Below are positions 33,824 through 42,559 of a stretch of 64,000 nt of DNA, piece by piece. Numbering within the stretch: the first letter of the stretch is position 1; each line of letters opens with the position of its first letter. The notes below the pieces were generated by a model, which saw only the letters and a list, made by a program, of their open reading frames with translations, was not told the DNA's origin and made no database searches. The translations under genes and the position numbers were made by a program. The DNA is from Candidatus Bathyarchaeota archaeon (GTDB lineage Archaea; Thermoproteota; Bathyarchaeia; TCS64), in assembly GCA_026014875.1 (NCBI GenBank), contig JAOZHO010000037.1, positions 1-64,000 of the forward strand, read 5' to 3'.

Positions 33824-34130
33824 TCACTGGCGTGGACGTAAATTCAGGAGAGGGTTGAGCTTCTGCCTCGTCCAATTCCTTAGAGATCCCCTCCATGAGC
33901 CTCGGATCGCCGACCGGACCTCGGCGGTCAATTCGGTGCTGCAGAAGGTAATGTCTTCGGCCTCGACGGCGAGGAGGACGAGCCTCTCCACGGCATGCAT
34001 TCCTACGCCGTCGACATTGTAGTGGTGAAACAGGGTGCCCCGGGCCGCCTCCACGACGCCGACGCCCTCCCCGGGTTCACCGACGGGGTTCCGGAGGTCT
34101 CCGCCGGTTATCCCCGGGTCCGGCGCGCTT
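33824..34130 (-). pseudogene. Fused remnant of hydrogenase large subunit and maturation protease
   Basis: One minus-strand frame reads GEPGEGVGVVEAARGTLFHH, then YNVDGVGMHAVERL. The first part matches the [NiFe]-hydrogenase large-subunit motif GxGVGVxEAPRGTLxHHYxxD. The second part matches DDGVGxHxVxxL of HycI-type hydrogenase maturation proteases. This suggests a deletion that joined the large-subunit gene to the protease gene within a GVG-coding stretch. The rest (AEDITFCSTELTAEVRSAIR and on to a TGA at 33824) is degraded. Catalytic cysteines and the C-terminal processing site are absent, so no working hydrogenase can be made. It sits directly upstream of hypE. Assignment is by motif only. 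Confidence 0.65.
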
Positions 34131-34270
34131 GAAGGTTAGCCGGGGGGGATTAGAAAACGCTGAAACCAGAGGTTATTCGAAATCCTCGCGAGTATTTTAA
34201 TTTTCAATTCGCACGCGCGAAAAAATTCAAGTGCACATATCGCGATGGTTGGAAATAAGATCGGGTTTCT

Positions 34271-34630
34271 CTATTCCGTTTTCTCGCTTGTCTCGAATTT
34301 GGGCTCCGAACTGAAGTGCATGGGGAGGGAGGTCGGCCTTTCCTTGGGGTATAATTCGATCACCCTCTTCCTCAGCTCCAGGTCCTTGGGCGTGAATGGC
34401 GCGGGCTTCTTTTGGAACAGGACGGCCCTGAAGGGCGAGAGATAGACTCTCAGAGTATCAGACCTGATCAGGAGTTCGGCTCTCTCATCCTTCCGATAAG
34501 TCAGTTCAAGCTCGTAACTGGGTCTCTCAAAGAATTCCACCTCGTATTTTTTTGAGAGTTCCTCCGAGACCTCCTCGAGATCAAGCTTTATCCACCACCT
34601 CCACCTGACGTAGTGGTAAGCTTCAGCCAA
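34271..34630 (-). CDS. Hypothetical protein, small alpha/beta
   Basis: The 119-residue product (MAEAYHYVRWRWWIKLDLEE and onwards) is charged, with alternating strands and helices: KYEVEFFERPSYELELTYRK, LLIRSDTLRVYLSPFRAVLF, then KDLELRKRVIELYPKE. I do not recognise it. Codon use is ordinary for the window and the frame has a plausible start. It lies between the wrecked hydrogenase locus and the SDR gene with no obvious operon partner. Length and composition make a real gene likely; function unknown. Confidence 0.6.
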   Translation of the reverse strand: MAEAYHYVRWRWWIKLDLEEVSEELSKKYEVEFFERPSYELELTYRKDERAELLIRSDTLRVYLSPFRAVLFQKKPAPFTPKDLELRKRVIELYPKERPTSLPMHFSSEPKFETSEKTE

Positions 34631-34965
34631 TATCCTTCACAACGAAGGTGTGTTCAGAGGCAGATATACCTTACTTTATTACTTGAAACTAAAATCAGTA
34701 CACGCATCCATATCAGGTTATCATCTGGGGGGTTTCAAGAAAAAAAGGGATAGCTCTAGTGTTTGATTATCTTTAGGTATGGTGACTAGGTTTGTTCTAC
34801 TCCCCGTAAATGGATTATTCAGGCATATGCCGAAGTATGCGTCCAGCCCTTTCTCCGATGTGTACACGATGACGATGTTCACCGACGCCCCCACCATCAT
34901 TCCAAGTCCCAAATCTTTTCCGAACCTCCCCAATGCTAAATGTGAGCACCTGCGAGGTTAGGTGT
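34631..34965. other. Intergenic region before the SDR gene
   Basis: I see no supported gene in this 335-base stretch. A minus-strand frame of 70 codons (34721-34933) contains a glycine-rich hydrophobic segment (LGLGMMVGASVNIVIVY) that could be a membrane-protein relic, but nothing else backs it. A purine-rich ribosome site (gaggttagg) at 34955-34963 serves the SDR start. Confidence 0.35.
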
Positions 34966-35811
34966 ATGCGAAATTTCAAGGGTAAAGTGGCGGTGGTCAC
35001 GGGCGCCGCCAACGGGATCGGGCGCGCCATCGTCGATGTCTGTGCCCGGGAGGGGATGAGGGTGGTCCTCGCCGATGTCAACAAGGAAGCCCTGGCCAGA
35101 GCTGAAGCGGAGCTGAGAGCAGGGGGAGCCACGGTCCTAGCTGTCCAGACGGATGTCTCGAAGGCCGAGGACGTCGAGGAGCTGGCCCGGAGGGCATATG
35201 ATGCATTCGGTGGGGTGCACTTGCTCTTCAACAACGCGGGCGTCATGACCACGGGCACGGTCTGGGAGAACACCCTCTCGGACTGGCGATGGGTGCTAGG
35301 GGTAAACCTCTGGGGGGTGATACACGGCGTGAGGACCTTCGTGCCCCTGATGCTCCAACAGGGCACCGAGGGGCACATAGTCAACACCGCATCCATGAGG
35401 GGGCTATCCCGGGCCTCCTCGAACGGGGTCTACTGCGTCTCCAAGCACGGCGTCGTCGCCCTCACCGAGACACTGCACTACGAGCTGGCCCAGAGAGCTG
35501 CAAAGATCAAAGTCTCCGTCCTCTGCCCGGGGGCCATCGACACCCGATTCGCTGATGTGGCTGAGAACCGGCTCATCGAAAACGAGAATGTTCCAGGTGA
35601 ACGGAGTATGACCCCAGAGGACGAGGAGATGCTCCGGGAGCTGCGCCATGGCACACGGACCGGGATGAGTCCCGAGGAGGTGGCGGAGAAGGTCTTCGAC
35701 ACCATCCGGGAAGAGAAATTCTACATCATAACGCAGCCTGAAACAATGGTTCGAGTGGAGAGGCGGATGAGGGACATTCTCGACGAGAGGAACCCGACGC
35801 TACCCGTGTGA
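34966..35811 (+). CDS. Short-chain dehydrogenase/reductase (classical SDR)
   Basis: The enzyme has the classical SDR pattern. The Rossmann motif VVTGAANGIGRAIVD is near the N-terminus, VVLADVNKEALARAEAEL gives the Asp that favours NAD, and LLFNNAGVM is the NNAG motif. The catalytic NTASMRG serine and GVYCVSKHG (Y-x3-K) follow, then LCPGAIDTRFAD. The substrate is unknown; length (281 residues) suits a sugar, steroid or short-chain alcohol enzyme. An upstream ATG at 34933 is in frame, but the ATG at 34966 follows a good ribosome site and puts the Rossmann strand at the usual place. No partner gene is adjacent; a broken MFS gene follows. Confidence 0.85.
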   Translation: MRNFKGKVAVVTGAANGIGRAIVDVCAREGMRVVLADVNKEALARAEAELRAGGATVLAVQTDVSKAEDVEELARRAYDAFGGVHLLFNNAGVMTTGTVWENTLSDWRWVLGVNLWGVIHGVRTFVPLMLQQGTEGHIVNTASMRGLSRASSNGVYCVSKHGVVALTETLHYELAQRAAKIKVSVLCPGAIDTRFADVAENRLIENENVPGERSMTPEDEEMLRELRHGTRTGMSPEEVAEKVFDTIREEKFYIITQPETMVRVERRMRDILDERNPTLPV

Positions 35812-35891
35812 GAACCCTCCCCATGACCCTAGGACACGCTTAAATACCGAATGCGGGAGTATCAGCCCTATTTCCAGAGGCTGAAAACTGC

Positions 35892-36146
35892 ATGGGCGAG
35901 GTTCGGGAATCGAAGGGAAACGGCTATCTGGCGTTCCTCGCCTCCACCCACTTCGCCATCCACGTCTACACCATGCTCCTACCCGTCCTCCTCCTCCCCC
36001 TCCAGGACGAGCTCGGGGTGAGCCTCGTCCAGATCAGCCTCCTCGCCTCTGTCCCGAGGCTCCTCAACGTCTTCGTCTACATCCCCGTTGGCCTCGCCGT
36101 CTTGGTCCCATGCATCGCCATCCTGGTCCTCATGATAAGACATTAA
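35892..36146 (+). pseudogene. Truncated MFS transporter
   Basis: The 84-codon frame encodes the first two helices of a major-facilitator carrier (HFAIHVYTMLLPVLLLPLQD, ELGVSLVQISLLASVPRLLN, then VFVYIPVG). It then jumps to a short hydrophobic end (LAVLVPCIAILVLMIRH) that would belong near the last helix. A normal MFS protein has about 400 residues and 12 helices, so most of the gene has been lost, apparently by internal deletion with the frame kept. The start (ATG at 35892) and composition are normal for the neighbourhood. It could be a small expressed membrane protein, but decay is the simpler explanation. Confidence 0.6.
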
Positions 36147-36195
36147 AAAAAGTGAGAACAAACGGAGTCGAGCAGGGGGCAAAGTTGATACTGCG

Positions 36196-37017
36196 CTAAT
36201 AGGAAAGTTCGCCCTCGACGACCGTCACGCAACTCCCGGTGATCAAGACCCTGCCCTCGGAGAGCTCCACGAAGAGCGCTCCACCCCTCTCGGAAGCCTG
36301 ATACGCCCACATCCTCGTCTTCCCGAGGACCTCCCCCCAGTAGGGGGCGAGAACCGTGTGAGCCGAGCCCGTCACGGGGTCCTCGTCAACCCCCATCAAA
36401 GGGGCGAAGTACCTGGAGACGAAGTCGTACCCCCCCGAGCCCGGGGCGGTCACCACAATACCCCTCCAACCTAGAGGATTATCTGCTTCCAAGAGAGCCT
36501 TGAAGTCGGGGCTCACCCCCCTGACCCCCTCCGCGTCCCCCAGGAGCACCACGAGCTTCTGGTTGGTGTCAGAGTAGGAAACCTCCCCCCATTCCGTCAC
36601 CCCGAGGGCCTCCAGGGCCTCCGAGGGGGGCTCAACAGGGAAGGGCTTGTTCTCGGGGAAGTCCAGGCGGATCCCCTCGGGGACCCTCTCCGCGTAGAGG
36701 GAGCCCGCCATGGTGAGGAACTCCACCCGCTCGCCCTCATACCCCTTGTGCTCAAAGATGGCATGCCCCGTCGCGAGGGTCGCGTGGCCGCAGAGGGGGA
36801 CCTCCCGCACGGGGGTGAACCACCTCAGATTGTACCGCCCGGCGCCGACCTCCTCGACGAAGGCGGTCTCCGAGAGGTTCATCTCCCGGGCTATGGAGAG
36901 GTAGATGTCGTCGCTCAGGCCGGTGGGCATGAAACAGATCGCGGCAGGGTTCCCCCCGAAGGGCTCATCGGTGAACGCATCCACCTGATAGAAGGGCACT
37001 CGTCTTCCTGAATCCAT
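36196..37017 (-). CDS. PhzF-family isomerase
   Basis: The 273-residue protein matches the PhzF/DAP-epimerase-like fold. Features are YQVDAFTDEPFGGNPAAIC at the N-terminus, MNLSETAFVEE with the catalytic Glu, and RWFTPVREVPLCGHATLATG. DEDPVTGSAHTVLAPYWGE forms the second active-site half. In phenazine producers PhzF isomerises DHHA, but most archaeal members have unknown substrates. No phenazine genes lie nearby. All key residues are present. It is transcribed away from argS, and its promoter would lie between 37018 and 37123. Confidence 0.88.
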   Translation of the reverse strand: MDSGRRVPFYQVDAFTDEPFGGNPAAICFMPTGLSDDIYLSIAREMNLSETAFVEEVGAGRYNLRWFTPVREVPLCGHATLATGHAIFEHKGYEGERVEFLTMAGSLYAERVPEGIRLDFPENKPFPVEPPSEALEALGVTEWGEVSYSDTNQKLVVLLGDAEGVRGVSPDFKALLEADNPLGWRGIVVTAPGSGGYDFVSRYFAPLMGVDEDPVTGSAHTVLAPYWGEVLGKTRMWAYQASERGGALFVELSEGRVLITGSCVTVVEGELSY

Positions 37018-37123
37018 GATTATATGGCGGAGAGTCCAGGCTATTAAACCGACTCGCCCGGATTAGCACAACTCTCTTTAATCTCATCCCCGCTCGCCAT
37101 ACTGGATTACCGAAGGGAAAACC

Positions 37124-39061
37124 ATGTCAAACCCCCTCGCCATGCTGAGAGAGGAGTGCCAAGGCCTCCTCGAAAAGGCCGCAGAAGAGGCCCACCCGGG
37201 GACCCCACTCCCCAAGACCAAGTACTCCCCCCCGCCCGACCCCGAGATGGGGGAACTCTCGTCACCGGTATGCTTCCAGCTTGCGAGGACCCTCAGGCAA
37301 AGCCCCCAAGAGATAGCCCAGAGCATCGCGGAGAAGATCAAACCCTCGGCCTCCGAGCTGATCGAATCCGCGGGAGCCGTCGGGGGTTACATCAACTTCA
37401 AGGTGGACATCGGACGATTCGCAACCCTCGTCCTGGGAACCGTAATAGAAAAAGACGGAGAGTACGGCTTCGTCAAGACCAAGGACCCCCAGAGGGTGAT
37501 GGTGGAGCACACCAGCGCCAACCCCAACGCGCCCCTCCACATCGGGAACGCACGGAACAGCATCCTCGGGGACTGCCTCGCAGAGCTCCTCAGGCGCCAG
37601 GGCCACGAGGTCCTGGTCCACTTCCTTGTCAACGACATGGGGCGCCAGGTCGCCATGGCCACATACGGGTGGAAGCTCATGGGGAAGCCGGAGCCCGAGG
37701 GAAGAGCCGAGCTCTGGGTGGGCACCATCTACGCCAGCGTCAACGTGGTCAACGAGACGACGAGGCTCAACGGAGAGATCAGGGAAGCAGAGGAGAGAGG
37801 TAAGGTCTACGAGATCGCCGAGCTCCAGGAGGAGCTGGAGGAGTACCAGAAAGCAGCTGTGGAGCTCCGAAAGAGATACCCCGAGGTCTACGACACCCTC
37901 GCCGAGAAGCTCCCCCAGATAGAGGACGCCAACGCCGAGATCGTGATCCTCAACACCGCCTACGAGAACAACGAGCCCGAAGCCACAGGGGACGTCAGGA
38001 AGGTGGTGGGCTACTGCCTCGAGGGCTTCGAGACGAGCCTCGGCGAGATAGGCATCGGTTTCGACTCTTTCGACTTCGAGAGCGACCTCGTCTGGAAGAA
38101 AGCGGCGGACGACGTCCTGGAGGAGCTCAAGGCCACCCCCTACGCCTTCATGGACGAGGGGGCCCTCATCTTCGACAGCGACAAGATCGCCCAAGACCTG
38201 GGCCTCAAGGAGCGGTGGGGGCTCAACCCGGATCACGAGATCCCCCGCCTCGTCCTGGTCCGCAGCGACGGCACCACCCTCTACACCCTCAGGGACATGG
38301 CCTACCACATCTGGAAGTTCGGCCTCGTGAACCGGGACATCAACGTCATCGGCTCCGAGCAGAGGCTCGCCCAGCTCCAGCTCAGGCTCGCCCTGGCCGC
38401 GATGGGCAGGCTCTGGATGGGGGACAACCTCCTCCACTACGCCTACGAGCTCGTCTACCTCCCCGGGGTGAAGATGAGCGGCCGCCTCGGCAGATACGTC
38501 ACCCTCAGCGAGATCGTGGAGAAGGCGGAGAAGCTCGCCTACGAGGCCGTGGACGTCCGATCCCCCCACCTCTCCAAGGAAGAGAAAGAGGGGATCGCCA
38601 GGATGGTGGGCCACGGGGCCATCAAGTACACCCTCCTCAGCGTCGACTCCATGAAGACGGTCACATTCGACTGGGAGAAGGCCCTCAACTTCGAGACCAA
38701 CAGCGCCCCCTACATCCAGTACAGCCACGCCCGGGCCTGCAACATACTGAAGAAGGCTGAGGAGCGGCCCGAGCCCGACTACGGGAGGCTCACCGCGAGG
38801 AGAGAGAAGGAGCTCATCATGGCCCTCGCCCGGTTCCCCGAGACATTCACCGACGCTGTCAACGAGCTCAAGCCGGGGGAGATCACCGCTTACGCCAACA
38901 ACCTCTCCGACAAGTTCAACAGCTTCTACGCCGCCCATCCCGTCCTCAAGGCTGAGACCCCGGGGCTCGCGGGGGCGAGGCTCAGGCTGGTGGAGGCGAC
39001 CCGGATCACCATCCGGAACGCGCTCCAGACCCTGGGGATAGCCCCCCCGGAACGGATGTAG
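37124..39061 (+). CDS. argS: Arginyl-tRNA synthetase
   Basis: The 645-residue class I synthetase has an N-terminal Add1-like tRNA-binding domain (residues 1-110), the HIGH motif as APLHIGNARNSILGD (about 137-151) and the KMSKS-equivalent KMSGRLGRYVTLSEI (about 449). A DALR-type helical domain at the end contains YIQYSHARACNIL. An internal Glu-rich helical insert (about 220-260) is seen in many archaeal enzymes. It charges tRNA-Arg in the cytosol. The length is within the family range. The gene is monocistronic; the HtpX-like protease starts 57 bases downstream under its own TATA box. An opposite-strand frame of about 600 codons is a codon-bias artefact. Confidence 0.95.
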   Translation: MSNPLAMLREECQGLLEKAAEEAHPGTPLPKTKYSPPPDPEMGELSSPVCFQLARTLRQSPQEIAQSIAEKIKPSASELIESAGAVGGYINFKVDIGRFATLVLGTVIEKDGEYGFVKTKDPQRVMVEHTSANPNAPLHIGNARNSILGDCLAELLRRQGHEVLVHFLVNDMGRQVAMATYGWKLMGKPEPEGRAELWVGTIYASVNVVNETTRLNGEIREAEERGKVYEIAELQEELEEYQKAAVELRKRYPEVYDTLAEKLPQIEDANAEIVILNTAYENNEPEATGDVRKVVGYCLEGFETSLGEIGIGFDSFDFESDLVWKKAADDVLEELKATPYAFMDEGALIFDSDKIAQDLGLKERWGLNPDHEIPRLVLVRSDGTTLYTLRDMAYHIWKFGLVNRDINVIGSEQRLAQLQLRLALAAMGRLWMGDNLLHYAYELVYLPGVKMSGRLGRYVTLSEIVEKAEKLAYEAVDVRSPHLSKEEKEGIARMVGHGAIKYTLLSVDSMKTVTFDWEKALNFETNSAPYIQYSHARACNILKKAEERPEPDYGRLTARREKELIMALARFPETFTDAVNELKPGEITAYANNLSDKFNSFYAAHPVLKAETPGLAGARLRLVEATRITIRNALQTLGIAPPERM

Positions 39062-39118
39062 CCCGGTCACATCCCTCTCTTACCCCTCGGTTTATATTCG
39101 GGGACTCAGCGGGAGATA

Positions 39119-40090
39119 GTGGAGGATCAAGGATTGAACCTCGTGAAGCTCAGATTGTCGATGCTGGGAACCCTCGCCCTCATAATAGGAGTCTCCACCC
39201 TCGGATTGGCGACCCTCCTCGCGTACACGGGGGGACTGAACATCTACTCCCTCGTCACCATGGTGATCATATTCAACGCGGCCCAGTGGCTACTGGCCCC
39301 CTACCTCGTCAACGCCATCTACAAGGTGCGTAGGCTCGACCCCCAGGAGAACCCCGGGCTCCACATGACCTTCGACGACCTCTCGGCGCGTTCCGGGGTC
39401 AAGACCCCTAAACTCATGATCTCCGACATGCTCATCCCCAACGCCTTCGCGTATGGGTCCCCCCTCACCGGGAACCACGTCGCCATCACCAAGGGGCTCC
39501 TCACGAGCCTCGAAGGAGAGGAGGTGGAGGCCGTCCTGGCCCACGAGCTGGGCCACATCAAGCACAGGGACGTCCAGGTCACCATGCTCATCAGCGTCCT
39601 CCCCAGCCTATTCTACATCATCGCTCGGTCCACCATGTTCGCCCGGTTCGGGAGCAGGGACCGGAGGAACGGCGGGGGGCTCGCCCTGGTGGGGAGCCTC
39701 AGCATGCTCCTCTATTTCGGCCTCATGCTCTTCAACCTCGGCTTCAGCCGGCTCCGTGAGTACTACGCCGACCAGCACGCCGCAGGCATCGTGAGCGACG
39801 GCGCCCGGAAATTATCCGAGGGCCTCGCCAAGATCACCACGTCCACCGCCCGCCACCGGATGTTCACCCCCGGCACCAGGGGGCTCAGCAGCTTCAAGAC
39901 CCTCTTCATATCAGACCCCGACAGGGCCGCCAAGGACGCCGCAGAGCTCAACGGCGCCAGCCTATGGGGCAGCGACGAGGAGCTCGTCGCCAGCATCGCC
40001 TCACGGAGGATAACAGGCTTCAACCAATTCGCCGAGCTCTTCTCCACCCACCCCAACATAGTGAAGAGGATCCGGGCCCTCAGGGGCTGA
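39119..40090 (+). CDS. htpX: HtpX-like M48 membrane metalloprotease
   Basis: The 323-residue protein has the HtpX order. Two N-terminal membrane helices (about 12-35 and 40-62) are followed by the zinc motif LAHELGHIKHRD with H142 and H146, two more helices (about 157-205), and the third ligand Glu in RLREYYADQHAAG (about 214). It degrades misfolded membrane proteins with the active site toward the cytosol. Start is a GTG at 39119; a TATA-like ggtttatatt about 25 bases upstream makes this a leaderless start. The 3' end overlaps the convergent uracil-DNA glycosylase gene by 11 bases. All catalytic residues are present. Confidence 0.92.
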   Translation: MEDQGLNLVKLRLSMLGTLALIIGVSTLGLATLLAYTGGLNIYSLVTMVIIFNAAQWLLAPYLVNAIYKVRRLDPQENPGLHMTFDDLSARSGVKTPKLMISDMLIPNAFAYGSPLTGNHVAITKGLLTSLEGEEVEAVLAHELGHIKHRDVQVTMLISVLPSLFYIIARSTMFARFGSRDRRNGGGLALVGSLSMLLYFGLMLFNLGFSRLREYYADQHAAGIVSDGARKLSEGLAKITTSTARHRMFTPGTRGLSSFKTLFISDPDRAAKDAAELNGASLWGSDEELVASIASRRITGFNQFAELFSTHPNIVKRIRALRG

Positions 40091-40652
40091 CCGAGCCCAG
40101 GAGAGCCACCATCGCCTCGAGGTCGGCGTGGAGCTCGGTCTCAAGGTCTCGATTGTACAGTATCGCCGCCGGATGATAGAGGGGAAAGACCACCCCCTCC
40201 CCCCAGCCGAAGGCCACAGGATGCGGCCTCCCGTGGACCTCACCGATGACTGCCCTCCCCAGCCCAAACCGCCCGAAGACGTGGCGCAGCGCCGAGTTCC
40301 CCATGGGGGCCACGACCCGTGGAGCCAGGATGGCCAGCTGCTCGTCGAGGAAAAGGGTGCAGCTCGCCACCTCGTCCGACCGGGGCCTACGATTTCCCGG
40401 CGGCCTGCACTTGACAACATTCGTTATGTAGACCCGTGACCGGGTGAGACCTACCTGCTCGAGGGCGGCGTCGAGGAGCTTCCCCGCGGAGCCCACGAAG
40501 GGCCTCCCCGATTCGTCCTCCCTCCGCCCCGGTGCCTCCCCCACCAGGACCACCGGCGAGTCGAGGTCTCCCTCCCCCGGGACGGCGTTGATGCGCCCCT
40601 CGTGGAGGCGGCAGCGCTCGCAGACCCCGACGGCGTTCGCGATGTCACTCAT
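40080..40652 (-). CDS. Family 4 uracil-DNA glycosylase with Fe-S cluster
   Basis: Features of type 4 UDG are clear: the cluster cysteines CERCRLHEG (N-terminus) and VVKCRPPGNR, then EVASC, the active-site motif GEAPGRREDE, FVGSAGKLLD, and LYHPAAILYN near the end. It removes uracil from DNA, important where cytosine deamination is fast. The frame runs back to 40718, but that segment contains a TATA-like box (tttaaaatat), so transcription would start near 40685 and the ATG at 40650-40652 (MSDIANAVGVCERC) is the sensible start. Its end overlaps htpX tail to tail. Length from this start is about 190 residues, which is typical. Confidence 0.9.
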   Translation of the reverse strand: MSDIANAVGVCERCRLHEGRINAVPGEGDLDSPVVLVGEAPGRREDESGRPFVGSAGKLLDAALEQVGLTRSRVYITNVVKCRPPGNRRPRSDEVASCTLFLDEQLAILAPRVVAPMGNSALRHVFGRFGLGRAVIGEVHGRPHPVAFGWGEGVVFPLYHPAAILYNRDLETELHADLEAMVALLGSVSP

Positions 40653-40864
40653 CAGGGTTTCCCTTGGGAGGGGGATCAAAGGAATCGGAGGAAAGATGGG
40701 GCGCCATATTTTAAACACTTACGGGGGCCATGGGAGAGTCATAATATCGTCGGTGGAAATCCGTAATATTCGATATTAAGGGTGCGACTCGAACAATTGG
40801 TCCATATTGCTTAGAATAATTAGGCGAACATGTAAAGATAAGCGAGTTCGGAGCTGGATATTTA

Positions 40865-41218
40865 ATGAGAGACGAAATTGGGGTGAAGTCCAAGACCGAC
40901 GTCCTCGACTTTGTAATAAGCTTCATCGTGGAGCACGAGAAGCGCATGGACCACGTGACCGATAGGCTGGAGAGGATCACCGAGAACCTCGGGAAGAGGA
41001 GGTACGCAGTCAGGAAGGCCGAGTCCCCCGTGAAGGTCGATAACCCCGAGCAGGGCACCTTCACCATCACCATCCACAACCCCGAGGAGTTCGATCCCAT
41101 AAAGTCCATCACGATCGATTGGAAGGACACCGGGAAGATCTTCCACCCGGACGAACTAGAGTTCGACTCGATCCTCAAAGACATCGAGTACACCCTCAGG
41201 GACGACGGCAGGGACTGA
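40865..41218 (+). CDS. Hypothetical protein with N-terminal coiled coil
   Basis: The 117-residue product starts with a long charged helix (KTDVLDFVISFIVEHEKRMD and VTDRLERITENLGKRR, residues 10-45), probably a short coiled coil, and ends in a beta-rich part (GTFTITIHNPEEFDPIKSIT, then DWKDTGKIFHPDELEFDSIL). I do not recognise the family. A TATA-like gatatttaa lies near 40856-40864, too close to the ATG, and gatattaag at 40772-40780 is another candidate promoter element. It is divergent from the uracil-DNA glycosylase gene and convergent with the CoA-transferase gene. Normal codon use supports it. Confidence 0.65.
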   Translation: MRDEIGVKSKTDVLDFVISFIVEHEKRMDHVTDRLERITENLGKRRYAVRKAESPVKVDNPEQGTFTITIHNPEEFDPIKSITIDWKDTGKIFHPDELEFDSILKDIEYTLRDDGRD

Positions 41219-41269
41219 CCCCGCCCGGAGCCCAATTCCTTCATTTGTTTGAACTTAGGCAAATGGTGC

Positions 41270-42466
41270 TCAGAGTGCACCGTCTTCCCTGAGCTCATCT
41301 ATCTCCTTTCGAGATAGGCCCAGCAGACTCTCCAAGACCGAGTCGGTGTCACCGCCCAGCTCGGGGGCGGGCCCCCTCGGCGCGGGATCCGTAGCCGACA
41401 TCTTGATGGGGTTCCCGAGAAGCGTCACGGGCCCCAGGCCGGGTTGCTCCCTTTCCACGGTCATTCCCCTCGCCCCTGCGATGTGGGGGTCCTCGGAGGC
41501 CTGCTTGAGGTCGTAGATGGGGCAGGAGGGGACCCCGTTCCCGTTCAGAATGGAGACCACCTCATCGACGCTCCTCTCGGAGACCCAGCCCTGGACGACA
41601 TCCTTGATCTCCTCGTGGCTCTCGACCCTGCTGATGATGGTCGCCAGCCCCGGGCGGTCCAGCTCCTCCAGACCCGTGGTCTCCAGGAACCTTCTCCAGA
41701 TCACGTCGTTCGCGATGCCGATGATGACCCAGCCGTCCCGGGCCTCGAAGCTGTCGTAGGGGTAGATGAACTCGTACCTGTTCCCGATGCGCCCGGGGAC
41801 CTCCCCCTCGACGAAGACCTTCTGGGGGATGTTCTCCAGGGAGGCGTAGACGGAGTCCACGAGGGCGACGTCCACCGACTGGCCTTCCCCGGTCTTCTCC
41901 CGGACCTGGAGGGCGGCGAGTATCCCGATGCATGTGAAGAGGGCGCTGAGTATGTCGCCTATGGCGGTCCCGGCCCGGGTGGGGGGCGAGTCGGGCCAGC
42001 CGGTGATGCTCATGAGCCCCCCCATGGCCTGGCCGATGATGTCGTAGCCCGGGCGGCTGCTGTAGGGGCCCGTCTGTCCGAAGCCGGAGATGGAGGCGTA
42101 GACGAGGCGGGGGTTCAACTTCTTCAGGGCTTCGTAGCCCAGGCCGAGGCGCTCCATGGTGCCGGGCCTGAAGTTCTCCAGGAGCACGTCGCACCGCTTC
42201 ACCAGCTCCATGAAGACCCGTTTCCCCTCGGGGTGCTTCAGGTTCAGTGTGATGCTCTTCTTCCCCCGGTTCAGGTTGACGTAGTACATGCTCTGGCCGT
42301 CCAGGAACGGGGGGAACTCCCGGGCGTCGTCCCCCCTCCCGGGGATCTCGAGCTTGATGATCTCGGCCCCCATGTCGGCGAGGAGCATTGTGAGGAAGGG
42401 GCCGGCGAGGACCCTGCTCAGGTCCAGGACCCTGATCCCGAGGAGCGCGTCAGGCTTCTCCATGCC
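41270..42466 (-). CDS. CaiB/BaiF family (class III) CoA transferase
   Basis: This enzyme moves CoA between carboxylic acids through an Asp-linked anhydride. Hallmarks: LGIRVLDLSRVLAGPFLTML and ADMGAEIIKLEIPGRGDD at the N-terminus, VYASISGFGQTGPYSSRPGY, then DIIGQAMGGLMSITG and AGTAIGDILSALF around the catalytic Asp region, and a C-terminal EDPHIAGARGM. The frame opens at 42508, but the ATG at 42464-42466 (MEKPDALLGIRVLD) starts at the usual point and a TATA-like stretch about 25 bases upstream gives a leaderless start. The substrate is unknown. It is divergently arranged with an ArsR-like regulator whose palindrome lies between them. Confidence 0.88.
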   Translation of the reverse strand, partial: GMEKPDALLGIRVLDLSRVLAGPFLTMLLADMGAEIIKLEIPGRGDDAREFPPFLDGQSMYYVNLNRGKKSITLNLKHPEGKRVFMELVKRCDVLLENFRPGTMERLGLGYEALKKLNPRLVYASISGFGQTGPYSSRPGYDIIGQAMGGLMSITGWPDSPPTRAGTAIGDILSALFTCIGILAALQVREKTGEGQSVDVALVDSVYASLENIPQKVFVEGEVPGRIGNRYEFIYPYDSFEARDGWVIIGIANDVIWRRFLETTGLEELDRPGLATIISRVESHEEIKDVVQGWVSERSVDEVVSILNGNGVPSCPIYDLKQASEDPHIAGARGMTVEREQPGLGPVTLLGNPIKMSATDPAPRGPAPELGGDTDSVLESLLGLSRKEIDELREDGAL

Positions 42467-42533
42467 TTCGACTACCCCGCCTTGTCCTAAAAAAGGTGGG
42501 TGGTGCACAGTTTTTCATTACACTTATATATAA

Positions 42534-42553
42534 CGCTACAGAGTTGTGTAGCG
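42534..42553. promoter_or_regulatory. Palindromic operator next to a TATA box
   Basis: A perfect seven-base inverted repeat, cgctaca-gagttg-tgtagcg, follows directly after the TATA-like ttatatataa (about 42524-42533). It lies at the expected transcription start of the ArsR-like gene and is well placed for autorepression. It may also act on the divergent CoA-transferase gene. Confidence 0.6.
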
Positions 42554-42559
42554 ATAAAT

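Noticed and set aside
34721-34933. A 70-codon minus-strand frame with a glycine-rich hydrophobic stretch
   Set aside because: Too short, no family match, and it overlaps the likely SDR promoter region; kept only as a remark in the intergenic entry.
37262-39070. A minus-strand frame of about 600 codons opposite argS
   Set aside because: It is antisense to a clear arginyl-tRNA synthetase and has a Gly/Glu/Leu/Val/His-rich composition caused by GC-rich codons on the other strand.
41444-42490. A plus-strand frame of about 350 codons opposite the CoA transferase
   Set aside because: Same codon-bias shadow; the minus strand has all family motifs.
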